From the NCBI GenBank assembly GCA_001870995.2, contig MLAV02000011.1:1-64000 (forward strand): a stretch of 64,000 nt of DNA, given 5' to 3'. The stretch's first letter is position 1, and each line of letters starts with the position of its first letter. The notes beneath the pieces were generated by a model, which did no database searches, was not told the DNA's origin, and saw only the letters and a list, made by a program, of their open reading frames with translations. Of this stretch, positions 34,114-42,836 are shown piece after piece. Origin of the DNA: Chitinophaga sp. CB10. GTDB lineage: Bacteria > Bacteroidota > Bacteroidia > Chitinophagales > Chitinophagaceae. A program made the position numbers and the translations under genes.

Positions 34114-36621
34114 ATGGTAGACTGGAAAAGAATTATAGCAATCATTTTTATTGTATGTGCCTGGTCCTCAGGCGTAATGGCCCAACAGTACAAGGTAAGC
34201 GGAGTTGTCAGAGATGCCCACTCCCAGGAAATTATTCCCTTCGCCACCCTTCAGTTCACCAATACTCAAACCGGAATGGTCAGCAATGCGGAAGGTACCT
34301 ACCTGTTTGAGCTGAATGTAATCCCGTCGGACTCCCTGCAGGTACGCGTGATGGGTTACAACATCACCAAAATGAAGGTGGACCGCAACCTGAAAGAGCA
34401 GGTTATCAATTTCGATATCACCCGCTCCGACGTTTCGCTGAAAACACATGAAATAAAGGCCAACGTTAACTTTGCCCTCATCCTCCTCCGCCAGATCATC
34501 CGTCATAAACCGGAGAACAATTACAACCGGCTGGATAACTATAAGTACCAGGTCTATAATAAACTGGAGCTGGATATGAAAAACCTGAACAAGGAAAAAT
34601 TATCCAAAAACAGGTTCACCAAACCATTCGCTTTTATCCTCGATAATATTGACAGTACCTCGGAAGACAAACCTTTTCTGCCCATTTTCCTGACCGAATC
34701 TTTATCCGATTACTACTACCAGGCAAAACCGCATAAAACGAAGGAAGTCATCAAAGCGGCCCGTACTTCCGGCATCGATAACGAAAGCGTACATAAGTTC
34801 CTCGGGGGGATGTACCAGAACATCAATATCTACGATAACTTCATCCCCGTATTCGATAAACAGTTTGTGAGCCCTATCAATAACAACGGGGCTTTCTACT
34901 ACGATTATAAGATTGCGGACACGCAATACGTTAATAACCAGCGGTTCATCAAACTCAACTTTACGCCTAAACGTAAAGGGGAAAACGTGTTCGTGGGCGA
35001 CATCTGGGTACACGATACCACCTACGCGGTGCAGAAAACGACGCTGTCCGTACCCTCCGCCGCCAATATTAACTTTGTACGGAAAATCAGCCTGGTACAG
35101 GAGTTCCGGCAGCTGGAAGACAGTACCTGGTTTTTATACAAGGATAAATTTGTGGCCGACTTCTGGGCGCCCAGCCCCAAACCCGGTAAAACGCTCGATT
35201 TCATAGGCCGGAAAACCACCACCTATACGGACGTTATTACCAACGATACCGCCGCCACGAATATATTCGGGGATAAACGCTATCCGGAGGCCATCACCCT
35301 GCTGGACAGTGCCCGTTTCCGCCACGAAGCCTTCTGGGACAACAACCGCCCGGAACTGCTGAGCAAAAACGAAGCAGGCATTTACAAAATGGTGGACAGC
35401 CTGCAAAACATGCCCCTGTTCCAGAAATATTCCAATACCATCAAGTTCCTCGCCACCGGCTATAAGCCATTCGGCCTGCTGGAATGGGGCCCTTACTGGT
35501 ACGCGTTTTCCAAGAACAGGCTGGAAGGGTTCCGCATGCGGCTCGACCTCGGCACCACCACCAAATTCAATAAGGACCTGTACCTCTATGGCTACCTCGC
35601 GTATGGCTTCAGCGACGAAGCGTGGAAAGGTAAGATGTCCGCCCTGTGGCTGCTGAAACGCCATCCCCGGATGTACCTCTACGGCGCCTACTCCCGCGAT
35701 CTTGACAATGGCTCGCACTACTATGATGAAGTAGGTTCCGATAATATCTTTACCCTGGCCATCCGGAAAAGCGGCGTACCGCAAAAGTTTCTCCTGGCCG
35801 ATGAAAAACGCGTGGAATTCTTCAAGGAATACTACAGCGGCTTTTCCCACCAGGTAACGCTGGCGCATAAACGCCTGCGCCCATTCGAACCGCTGCCTAC
35901 CATTGAAGCCTTCAAGAATTTCAGCAGTAAAGGCGATCCCATGACCAGCATGGAAGTGGAGCTCAAACTCCGCTATGCTTTCCAGGAAGAGTTCCTGGAG
36001 GGCGACTTTTACCGCTACAGCCTGGGCAGTAAGTACCCGATCGTGGAACTGAAATACGCGCTCGGTATCCCGGGTATCGCCAACAGCAGCCAACAGTATA
36101 ATAAACTCACCCTCAGTGTAAGCGACTACGTTAAACTGCCGCCTTTCGGAACGTTGTACTATAACATCTACGGTGGAAAAATATTCGGAACGCTGCCTTA
36201 TACTTCTCTCGAAGTACACCCGGGTAATGAAATCTATTACTACAACAAGTATGCGTTCAACATGATGAACCGCTTCGAGTTTCTCAGCGATCAATACGCC
36301 GGATTCAACGTGGAACATACCATCGGCAACGGCATCTTCGCTTATATCCCGCTGATCAAAAAGCTGAAATGGCGCCAGTTCTGGACAGCCAAAGGGGTAG
36401 TGGGTTCCCTCTCGGATGCCAACAAACAGCTGAACCTCTATAACGGTTATCCGTTTAAAACGCTGGAAAAAAATCCATATGCGGAAGTGGGAACCGGTAT
36501 TGAAAATATCTTCAAATTCCTGCGGGTCGATTTTGTATGGAGGGTAGCGCCGGCGGCTTTGCCGGACGAGCCTAAGAGCAAGCGTTTCGGGGTATTCGGC
36601 AGCTTCAAACTTACATTCTAA
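34114..36621 (+). CDS. DUF5686 outer-membrane protein with carboxypeptidase-like domain
   Basis: The start is taken at the ATG at 34114 (MVDWKRIIA...), which gives a clean Sec signal ending GVMAQ; a GTG 42 bp earlier is less likely. The protein of about 835 residues has a carboxypeptidase-regulatory/CnaB-like domain (VSGVVRDAHSQEIIPFATLQF) and a long DUF5686 region predicted to be beta-barrel-rich, ending FGSFKLTF with the terminal Phe of outer-membrane proteins. Function unknown; common in Bacteroidota. Confidence 0.85.
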   Translation: MVDWKRIIAIIFIVCAWSSGVMAQQYKVSGVVRDAHSQEIIPFATLQFTNTQTGMVSNAEGTYLFELNVIPSDSLQVRVMGYNITKMKVDRNLKEQVINFDITRSDVSLKTHEIKANVNFALILLRQIIRHKPENNYNRLDNYKYQVYNKLELDMKNLNKEKLSKNRFTKPFAFILDNIDSTSEDKPFLPIFLTESLSDYYYQAKPHKTKEVIKAARTSGIDNESVHKFLGGMYQNINIYDNFIPVFDKQFVSPINNNGAFYYDYKIADTQYVNNQRFIKLNFTPKRKGENVFVGDIWVHDTTYAVQKTTLSVPSAANINFVRKISLVQEFRQLEDSTWFLYKDKFVADFWAPSPKPGKTLDFIGRKTTTYTDVITNDTAATNIFGDKRYPEAITLLDSARFRHEAFWDNNRPELLSKNEAGIYKMVDSLQNMPLFQKYSNTIKFLATGYKPFGLLEWGPYWYAFSKNRLEGFRMRLDLGTTTKFNKDLYLYGYLAYGFSDEAWKGKMSALWLLKRHPRMYLYGAYSRDLDNGSHYYDEVGSDNIFTLAIRKSGVPQKFLLADEKRVEFFKEYYSGFSHQVTLAHKRLRPFEPLPTIEAFKNFSSKGDPMTSMEVELKLRYAFQEEFLEGDFYRYSLGSKYPIVELKYALGIPGIANSSQQYNKLTLSVSDYVKLPPFGTLYYNIYGGKIFGTLPYTSLEVHPGNEIYYYNKYAFNMMNRFEFLSDQYAGFNVEHTIGNGIFAYIPLIKKLKWRQFWTAKGVVGSLSDANKQLNLYNGYPFKTLEKNPYAEVGTGIENIFKFLRVDFVWRVAPAALPDEPKSKRFGVFGSFKLTF

Positions 36622-36627
36622 AAATAT

Positions 36628-36658
36628 ACCGGAGAGATGGCGCTGCCATCTCTCCGGT
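36628..36658. terminator. bidirectional terminator
   Basis: A 14-bp stem ACCGGAGAGATGGC (36628-36641) pairs with 36645-36658 over a GCT loop; GGTTTTAT follows on the + strand and ATATTTTTAG on the minus strand. Confidence 0.85.
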
Positions 36659-36662
36659 GGTT

Positions 36663-37844
36663 TTATACCTGGTCCAGCGCTTCGCAAATCACCTTGCAGG
36701 CGTGGATAATCTGTTCTTCCGTAATGATCAGCGGCGGCGCAATGCGCATGCAGTCGGAAGCAAACAGGAACCAGTCCGTCAGCACTCCGTGCGCAATGCA
36801 ATAATCAATCGCTTTCTTGTTGACCTCAAAGCTTTCCAGCTGCACGGCCATCATGAGGCCGAGGGAGCGTACCGCCTTTATTTTCGGGTGTTGCAGGTGT
36901 TGCAGGAAAAGTTCTCCTTTCGCTTTCACGTCCTTCACCATGTTTTCCTGCAATAAGGCTTCGAATGCGGCTTTGCCGGCAGCGCAGTTTACCGGATGGC
37001 CTCCGAAGGTAGTGATATGCCCGAGTATGGGAGCATTCGTCAGGCTCCACATAATGTCTTTGGAGGAGATAAAAGCGCCGAGCGGCATACCGCCTCCCAA
37101 TGCTTTCCCGAGTATCAGTATATCCGGTTCGATACCCAGCTGCTGAAACGCCCACAGCGTGCCATTACGTCCAAGGCCGCACTGCACCTCGTCCAGCACC
37201 AGCAAAGTGCCGGTAGCAGTGCATTTTTGGCGGAGTGCGTGTATCCATTCAGGTTGTGGCACAATCACGCCGCCTTCCCCCTGTACGCTTTCCGTAATAA
37301 CGGCGGCGGTATGTTCGGTAATCAGTTCCAGGGATTCGAAATTGTTGTATTCCAGGTGTTGAATGCCCGGTAAGAGCGGCCGGTAGGCATTCCTGAAGTA
37401 TTCATCCCCGAGGATGCTGAGGGCGCCCTGTGTAGAGCCGTGGTAACTGCGGTTAAACGCCGCAATCTCCGTGCGGCCGGTATAGCGTTTGGCCAGCTTC
37501 ATGGCGCCTTCTACGGCTTCCGCGCCGGAGTTGGTGAAGTACACGCAGTTGAGGTGCGCCGGCAGATGATCCGTCAGCAGTTTGGCATAGGCAACCTGCG
37601 GCGACTGTACAAACTCTCCGTACACCAGCAGGTGCATGTATTGCTGCGCCTGCTCCTGGATGGCCTTTACCACCGCAGGATGGCAGTGCCCTACGTTACA
37701 TACGCTGATGCCGGCAATCAGATCGAGGTATTGCTTCCCGTCCGCATCCCACATGTACATTCCTTCCGCCTTCACGATTTCCAATGCCAGCGGCGCGTCC
37801 GTTGTTTGCGCTACATGCTGCAAAAAAAGTTGCCTGTTATTCAT
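36663..37844 (-). CDS. class III pyridoxal-phosphate aminotransferase
   Basis: The 393-residue enzyme is a fold-type I PLP aminotransferase of the acetylornithine/omega-amino-acid group. PLP-binding features are SGAEAVEGAMK (near 106-116), LDEVQCGLGR (217-226) and the Schiff-base Lys in ILGKALGGG (K247). No arginine-biosynthesis genes are nearby, so the substrate (acetylornithine, GABA, ornithine or other) is not settled. It diverges from the gamma carbonic anhydrase gene. Confidence 0.85.
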   Translation of the reverse strand: MNNRQLFLQHVAQTTDAPLALEIVKAEGMYMWDADGKQYLDLIAGISVCNVGHCHPAVVKAIQEQAQQYMHLLVYGEFVQSPQVAYAKLLTDHLPAHLNCVYFTNSGAEAVEGAMKLAKRYTGRTEIAAFNRSYHGSTQGALSILGDEYFRNAYRPLLPGIQHLEYNNFESLELITEHTAAVITESVQGEGGVIVPQPEWIHALRQKCTATGTLLVLDEVQCGLGRNGTLWAFQQLGIEPDILILGKALGGGMPLGAFISSKDIMWSLTNAPILGHITTFGGHPVNCAAGKAAFEALLQENMVKDVKAKGELFLQHLQHPKIKAVRSLGLMMAVQLESFEVNKKAIDYCIAHGVLTDWFLFASDCMRIAPPLIITEEQIIHACKVICEALDQV

Positions 37845-37900
37845 ATCTCATTCACACTATTACCTGCGAAGTTAGAAAACAACTGGTAATTACTAATTGT

Positions 37901-37908
37901 TATATTTG
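37901..37908 (+). promoter_or_regulatory. -7 promoter element of the carbonic anhydrase gene
   Basis: TATATTTG is a perfect TAnnTTTG, 26 bp before the ATG; no strong -33 box is visible. Confidence 0.55.
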
Positions 37909-37934
37909 TACACCAAGCGCTAAAACTCTTATAT

Positions 37935-38474
37935 ATGGCTCATATTCTGCCCTTAAATGGTCACACACCACAACTCGCTGACGACATCTTTATCGCTCCC
38001 AATGCCACCATCGTAGGCGATGTAGTGATGGGAAAAGGCTGCACCGTATGGTTTAACGCCGTGGTTCGCGGCGATGTAAACAGCATCCGTATAGGCGAAA
38101 ACGTAAATATCCAGGACGGCGCCGTTATTCACTGCACCTACCAGAAGTCGCAGACGATTGTAGGTAACAACGTATCCATCGGTCATAACGCCATCCTGCA
38201 CGGTTGCAAGGTTGAGGACAATGTACTGATCGGCATGGGCGCCATCGTGATGGACAATGCCCGCATCAGCAGCAACAGTATTATTGCCGCAGGCGCCGTA
38301 GTACTGGCGGATACGCATGTGGAACCCGGTACCATCTGGGCAGGCGTGCCGGCCAAAAAGGTGAAGGATATTGATATGGCGCTCATCAACGGCGAAATCA
38401 ACCGTATTTCAAAGAATTACGCCATGTACGCCTCCTGGTACGAGGATGTGCTGCCGAAAGAAAAAACGCTTTAA
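37935..38474 (+). CDS. gamma carbonic anhydrase family protein
   Basis: The 179-residue protein is a left-handed beta-helix of hexapeptide repeats. The zinc-ligand positions are present: H66 in VIHC, H84 in GHN and H89 in LHG. It lacks the acidic loop of the Methanosarcina Cam enzyme, so it belongs to the CamH/YrdA group, whose activity as carbonic anhydrase is unproven. Two small lipoprotein genes follow directly downstream in the same direction. Confidence 0.88.
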   Translation: MAHILPLNGHTPQLADDIFIAPNATIVGDVVMGKGCTVWFNAVVRGDVNSIRIGENVNIQDGAVIHCTYQKSQTIVGNNVSIGHNAILHGCKVEDNVLIGMGAIVMDNARISSNSIIAAGAVVLADTHVEPGTIWAGVPAKKVKDIDMALINGEINRISKNYAMYASWYEDVLPKEKTL

Positions 38475-38508
38475 GAAAATTCATTATATTGCAGGCAAAT
38501 ATCCTCCT

Positions 38509-38661
38509 ATGAAATCTCATATTTGCCTGCTTTTATTGGGTTGTATCCTGCTGGTAAGTTGTGCTTCGCAAGAAAAGGGATGCCCGTCTTCCAACTACTA
38601 CACAAAAGAGATTAAAACCCACAACCGGAAAGCCGGCAAGCAGATGGGAAGATTGTTTTAA
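38509..38661 (+). CDS. tiny lipoprotein 1 (50 residues)
   Basis: The 50-residue protein MKSHICLLLL... has a lipobox LVSC (Cys 18) and a mature part of only about 33 residues, beginning CASQEKGCP and rich in Lys and Arg. It starts 34 bp after the carbonic anhydrase stop and 12 bp before the start of a similar gene, so the three may be one operon. A longer frame from 38371 exists, but the internal start with signal peptide is far better. Function unknown. Confidence 0.75.
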   Translation: MKSHICLLLLGCILLVSCASQEKGCPSSNYYTKEIKTHNRKAGKQMGRLF

Positions 38662-38673
38662 ACCTTATCTGCC

Positions 38674-38820
38674 ATGAAGAAAGCCCTGTTTATCCTACTG
38701 CTGCTCGTCGCAGCCGTTACCGCCTGCCGTACGCAAAAGAAAGGCTGTCCGCAGCCCCGCCGCAACTGGGGTGCTGAAAAAGTGCTGGACGAGCTGAACT
38801 CGCCCTTCAGGAAAAAATAA
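38674..38820 (+). CDS. tiny lipoprotein 2 (48 residues)
   Basis: The 48-residue protein, short of many gene-calling cut-offs, reads MKKALFILLLLVAAVTACRT with lipobox VTAC (Cys 18). Like the gene just upstream it shows K-G-C-P soon after the lipidated Cys (CRTQKKGCPQPRR), so the two are paralogues. The mature part has about 31 residues and is basic. The ATG at 38674 and TAA at 38818-38820 are clear. Function unknown. Confidence 0.75.
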   Translation: MKKALFILLLLVAAVTACRTQKKGCPQPRRNWGAEKVLDELNSPFRKK

Positions 38821-38856
38821 GGGAGTTGTCATGACATCCCGGGGAGCTTTTCCAGG

Positions 38857-39786
38857 TCAATACTCCTTCTCGTTGATGGTTTCCAGGATGGTCGCATAAC
38901 TCACATACCTGTCCACATTAATTTTACCTTCATTGACGGCCTCTTTTACGGCGCATCCCGGCTCGTTAATATGCAAACAGTTATTGAACTGGCATTCGCT
39001 CAGGTAGGGCACCATTTCCAGGAAATAATGTGATAGTTCCGCTTTGGGGATATCCACAATGCCGAACTCCCGCACGCCGGGCGTGTCAATCAGCCTGCCT
39101 CCATCCGGCAGGTCGTACATTTCGGCGGAAGTAGTGGTATGGAGGCCCTTACCGCTCCATCCGCTCACGGCGGTGGTACGGAGGTCCAGGCCGGGCAGCA
39201 GGTCGTTGATCAGGGAGGATTTACCTACGCCGGAATGGCCGGAAGCCAGCGTGGTTTTATCTTTCAGGAGGGCCCGCACTTCGTCGATACCGTCTTCTTC
39301 CTTTGCGGAAATCAGCATAACGGGGTAGCCTATACTGGTGTATAACTCGTGCAGCTCCTCGTACCGCTCCATTTCCTTATCCTTGTAAATATCCTTTTTG
39401 TTGAAGATAAGCACTACGGGAATGTGGTAAGCAGCCGCCGTAACAAGGAAGCGATCGATAAAGCCCTGGGAGGTTTTCGGCTCCTTCAGGGTGCAGATCA
39501 GGATGGCCTGATCCAGGTTGGCCGCTACAATATGTTTTTTATTCCGGCCATGGGGAGAGCTGCGCACGATGTAATTCCTGCGTTCTCCAATGTCCGTGAT
39601 CATCGCATTGGCGGTATCTCCCTCTTCCGGTTCAATCTCCACCAGGTCGCCAACGGCCACGGGATTCGTGGAAGTGATATCTTCATTCTTTTTAAAGATA
39701 CCCTTCATTCTCGCCTGGTAAATCGCGCCATCGTTGGTTTTTACCACATACCAACTGCCTGTTGACTTGTATATTGTAGCTTGCAA
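38857..39786 (-). CDS. rsgA: ribosome biogenesis GTPase RsgA
   Basis: The 309-residue circularly permuted GTPase matures the 30S subunit. The G motifs occur in permuted order: G4 NKKD (129-132), G1 GHSGVGKS (183-190), G3 DTPG (234-237). The C-terminal zinc site C265, C270, H272, C278 is complete. A TAACTTTG -7 element lies 25 bp upstream, and the batA operon ends in a terminator before it, so rsgA is separately transcribed. Confidence 0.94.
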   Translation of the reverse strand: MQATIYKSTGSWYVVKTNDGAIYQARMKGIFKKNEDITSTNPVAVGDLVEIEPEEGDTANAMITDIGERRNYIVRSSPHGRNKKHIVAANLDQAILICTLKEPKTSQGFIDRFLVTAAAYHIPVVLIFNKKDIYKDKEMERYEELHELYTSIGYPVMLISAKEEDGIDEVRALLKDKTTLASGHSGVGKSSLINDLLPGLDLRTTAVSGWSGKGLHTTTSAEMYDLPDGGRLIDTPGVREFGIVDIPKAELSHYFLEMVPYLSECQFNNCLHINEPGCAVKEAVNEGKINVDRYVSYATILETINEKEY

Positions 39787-39811
39787 TGCCTCGTGTTTAA
39801 TAATTGATGCT

Positions 39812-39819
39812 CAAAGTTA
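39812..39819 (-). promoter_or_regulatory. rsgA -7 promoter element
   Basis: The minus strand reads TAACTTTG, a perfect TAnnTTTG, 25 bp before the rsgA start. Confidence 0.55.
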
Positions 39820-39823
39820 AGAA

Positions 39824-39857
39824 TAAAAAAAATGCCCCGCCGGGTGGGCAGGGCATT
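39824..39857 (-). terminator. terminator of the moxR-batA operon
   Basis: AATGCCC (39831-39837) pairs with GGGCATT (39851-39857), plus inner GCC/GGC pairing; T7 follows on the minus strand. Confidence 0.8.
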
Positions 39858-39877
39858 GCGGTATAAGTTAATGCGGT

Positions 39878-40888
39878 TTATGGTAAACTGCGGAAGAGCG
39901 TGTATCTCAGCAGCGTCTCCAACAGGATGCATGCCAGCGCGATCATTGCCAACGGGAAGAAGTGTTCTGCAAACTTCTTGTAGGAAGTGATTTCCACCTT
40001 GGTTTTCTCCATCTGGTCAATTTCGTCGTACACATGTTTCAGGTCGTTGGTATTGGTAGCGCGGAAGTACTGTCCGCCGGTTTCCTTGGAAATCTTTTTC
40101 ATCAGCGGCTCATCGATCTGCACGTCCTGCATCACCGTTTGCACGGAGCCATCCGGCATCGGCATCGGGAACGGCGCCTTGCCTACGGTACCCACGCCAA
40201 TGGTGTAAACGCGGATCTTGAACGCCTTGGCTATTTCCAGTGCAGTGAGCGGGTCTACGAGGCCGGTGTTATTCACCCCATCCGTCAGGAGGATGATCAC
40301 CTTGCTTTTCGCATGGCTGCTCCGCAACCTGTCTACCGAAGTGGCCAGCCCCATACCGATGGCGGTACCATCCTGCAGCATGCCGCTTTTCACCTGCATG
40401 ATCTGACTTTTCAATACGCCATGATCCGTAGTGATAGGGCATTGGGTAAAGCTTTCGCCGGAGAAGACCACGAGGCCGATGCGGTCGCTGATGCGTTTAT
40501 CCACAAAGTCCATCGCTACATTCTTCGCCGCTTCCAGCCTGTTGGGCTGCAGGTCCTGCGCCAGCATACTTCCGGAGATGTCGATCGCCAGCACGATGTC
40601 TATACCTTCGCTGTCGATATTCTCCGAGGTATTACTCGTTTGCGGGCGGGCCAGCGCTGTTACCAGCGCTGCGAAGGCCAGCAAACGCAATACCAGCAGC
40701 AGTGGCCGGAAGCGGACTTTCCAGGAAACCGGGAAGCCTTTCAGCCCTTGTAATGAGGACAGCATCATTACGCCCTGCTGTTTTTTACGCCTGGATATAT
40801 ACCAATAGACCATCACCGGCGCCAGCAGCAGTAGCCAGAAGAATGCCGGGTGGGCAAATTCAATATTTTTCCAAGTAGATAGATCCAT
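39878..40888 (-). CDS. batA: BatA-like VWA-domain membrane protein
   Basis: The 336-residue protein has N-terminal membrane helices (about 14-30 and 62-80), a von Willebrand A domain with a complete MIDAS start D103-I-S105-G-S107, and a C-terminal helix. It is the first of the Bacteroides aerotolerance (Bat) VWA proteins. It follows the BatD/DUF4381-like gene by 30 bp in the moxR operon. BatB, BatC and the usual BatD do not follow: a terminator and rsgA come next. Confidence 0.88.
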   Translation of the reverse strand: MDLSTWKNIEFAHPAFFWLLLLAPVMVYWYISRRKKQQGVMMLSSLQGLKGFPVSWKVRFRPLLLVLRLLAFAALVTALARPQTSNTSENIDSEGIDIVLAIDISGSMLAQDLQPNRLEAAKNVAMDFVDKRISDRIGLVVFSGESFTQCPITTDHGVLKSQIMQVKSGMLQDGTAIGMGLATSVDRLRSSHAKSKVIILLTDGVNNTGLVDPLTALEIAKAFKIRVYTIGVGTVGKAPFPMPMPDGSVQTVMQDVQIDEPLMKKISKETGGQYFRATNTNDLKHVYDEIDQMEKTKVEITSYKKFAEHFFPLAMIALACILLETLLRYTLFRSLP

Positions 40889-40918
40889 TAATATCTGATT
40901 ATATCCTTTCTGTTAATG

Positions 40919-41902
40919 TTATGCTTCCTGGGTGACCACGCCTTCCCCGGAGGTTTCCTCTGCTTTCGGGCGTGTCCATTCCAATATTTCCTCCGCTTTC
41001 TGCATGCAGGTGAGGTGTTCATCTGCACTGGGCTGCAGCTTCGCGAATTTGGCCAGGTCAGCAACGGCCAATATGCTGCGCAACTTGTCCCTTTGCTGGT
41101 TAAGCTTGGTAACAGGCTTGATGTTTTGTAACAGTTCCTCTGAAGTTTGTTCCAGCGCGGCAATGCCGAACTGGTGCTCAAAGTAGGTACGCAAAATATC
41201 GGTGAGGCGGGTATAATAGCCTTTCACATCGCCGTTTTCCCATACCTTATCTTCCTTCAGGGCTTTCAGTTGTTGCATGGCCAGCTCATACGGTGTAACC
41301 GTTGGCGTTGGTACTTCAGGCACGCTCTTTTTACGGGTGCGCAGGTACCAGATGATACCGATGATGATCAGCACCAGCAGCATACCGCCTGTGATCTCCA
41401 TCCAGTAGTCCCATATCCGCCAGGGCGCTGCCACAACGGATTTGATGGGCTTGAACGCCTTCGTGGTGTCTACCGCTACGGTGCCTACATCGATGCCTAC
41501 AGGCTGGGTGTAGAGGGAATCCGCCAGCGAGCTGTTGTTTTGCAGCACTTCAAACCGCATGGCCGGGATTTCCCAGTGGCCGGAGTCGAAGCTGGTGATC
41601 ACGAAGGTTTGCCCCAGTACTTTCAGCTTATCATCGCCGCTGGTATCTACGGAAGAGCGGGATACCACTTCAAAATGATCCAGCGAATCCGGCAGTATAG
41701 GGAAGCCCAGGCGGATGCCCTTCAACTGTTCGGCCGGTATGGTAGCCGTCAACCGGAGTTTTATCTGTTCCCCGATCCTGATACTGGTAGTGTCCACGCC
41801 GGCATGCACTTCAGGCGCCGTCTGCGCCAGCAGTGTGCCGGGCAGTACCAGGCCCGGTAAAAAACATAAAAAAAGACGGATGATTATTTTTTGTATGTAC
41901 AT
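40919..41902 (-). CDS. BatD/DUF4381-like membrane protein
   Basis: The 327-residue protein has a Sec signal (ends LLAQ), a beta-rich periplasmic domain with a BatD-like start (EVHAGVDTTSIRIGEQIKLRL), one membrane helix (about 172-190) and a cytoplasmic helical tail. It sits between DUF58 and batA, where Bacteroidota Bat operons carry a protein of this shape. It probably bridges VWA proteins and MoxR; this is from position, not from a domain match. Confidence 0.75.
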   Translation of the reverse strand: MYIQKIIIRLFLCFLPGLVLPGTLLAQTAPEVHAGVDTTSIRIGEQIKLRLTATIPAEQLKGIRLGFPILPDSLDHFEVVSRSSVDTSGDDKLKVLGQTFVITSFDSGHWEIPAMRFEVLQNNSSLADSLYTQPVGIDVGTVAVDTTKAFKPIKSVVAAPWRIWDYWMEITGGMLLVLIIIGIIWYLRTRKKSVPEVPTPTVTPYELAMQQLKALKEDKVWENGDVKGYYTRLTDILRTYFEHQFGIAALEQTSEELLQNIKPVTKLNQQRDKLRSILAVADLAKFAKLQPSADEHLTCMQKAEEILEWTRPKAEETSGEGVVTQEA

Positions 41903-41919
41903 GATTTCTTTGCTCCGCT

Positions 41920-42786
41920 TTATGCTCTGTTGAGGAAAAATGTTTGCAATGCCTTTACATAATCCTCGTCGGTACGTACGGATACGAGTTCCGCACCGCT
42001 TTTCAGGAATGCGTTTTTGCAGTATTGCGCATGCTGCGCAAACTGCCGCTCGTAGTACTGCCGTACCTGTCTGTCATTGGTATCGATCCACTGCACGGCG
42101 CCGGTTTCCGCATCGGACACCTGTATGAGCCCTACGGCCGGCAGTTCCTTATCCCGCTGGTCATACACGTGTACGCCTACCACATCATGCCTTTTGGAGG
42201 CGATGTTGAGGGCATCCTGGTAATCATCGGAAAGGAAGTCACTCAGCACGAATACGATACTTCTCTTTTTTGTCGCGTTATTGAAGAAACGCAGCGTTTC
42301 CTTCAGGTTAGTTCCTTTTCGTTTAGGCGTAATCGATAGGAGCTCACGGATAATGAAAAGGATATGCGATTTACCTTTTTTAGGAGGGATATATCTTTCC
42401 ATTCCATCGCTGAAGAAGATGACGCCTACCTTATCGTTGTTGTTGATGGCGGAAAAGGCCAGCACGGCGCACAGCTCGGTAATCAGGTGCCGTTTGTCCT
42501 GCTTCTTTGTGCCGAAGGCGGAGCTTTCGCTCACGTCGACGAGGAGCATTACGGTCAGTTCCCTTTCTTCCTCAAATACTTTGATGAAGGGCGTATTGAA
42601 GCGGGCGGTTACGTTCCAGTCGATAGAGCGTACATCATCCCCGAAGTGGTATTCCCTTACTTCGCTGAACGACATACCACGGCCTTTGAAGGCGCTGTGA
42701 TATTCGCCTGCAAATATGTGATTGGTAAGACCTTTTGTTTTGATCTCAATCTGTCGGACCTTTTTAAGTATTTCAGCAGTATCCAC
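41920..42786 (-). CDS. DUF58 VWA-like protein
   Basis: The 288-residue cytoplasmic protein has the DUF58 core DVRSIDWNVTAR followed by a VWA-like fold with LLVDVSESSAFG and a later VLSDFLSDDY. DUF58 proteins act with MoxR ATPases in envelope and stress operons. It starts 50 bp after the moxR stop and ends 17 bp before the BatD-like gene; operon membership is clear. Confidence 0.88.
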   Translation of the reverse strand: MDTAEILKKVRQIEIKTKGLTNHIFAGEYHSAFKGRGMSFSEVREYHFGDDVRSIDWNVTARFNTPFIKVFEEERELTVMLLVDVSESSAFGTKKQDKRHLITELCAVLAFSAINNNDKVGVIFFSDGMERYIPPKKGKSHILFIIRELLSITPKRKGTNLKETLRFFNNATKKRSIVFVLSDFLSDDYQDALNIASKRHDVVGVHVYDQRDKELPAVGLIQVSDAETGAVQWIDTNDRQVRQYYERQFAQHAQYCKNAFLKSGAELVSVRTDEDYVKALQTFFLNRA

Positions 42787-42836
42787 CTGGTAAGTATTTG
42801 TGTGACGAAATGAGGTTGCGGGCAGGAGTGCAGCTA

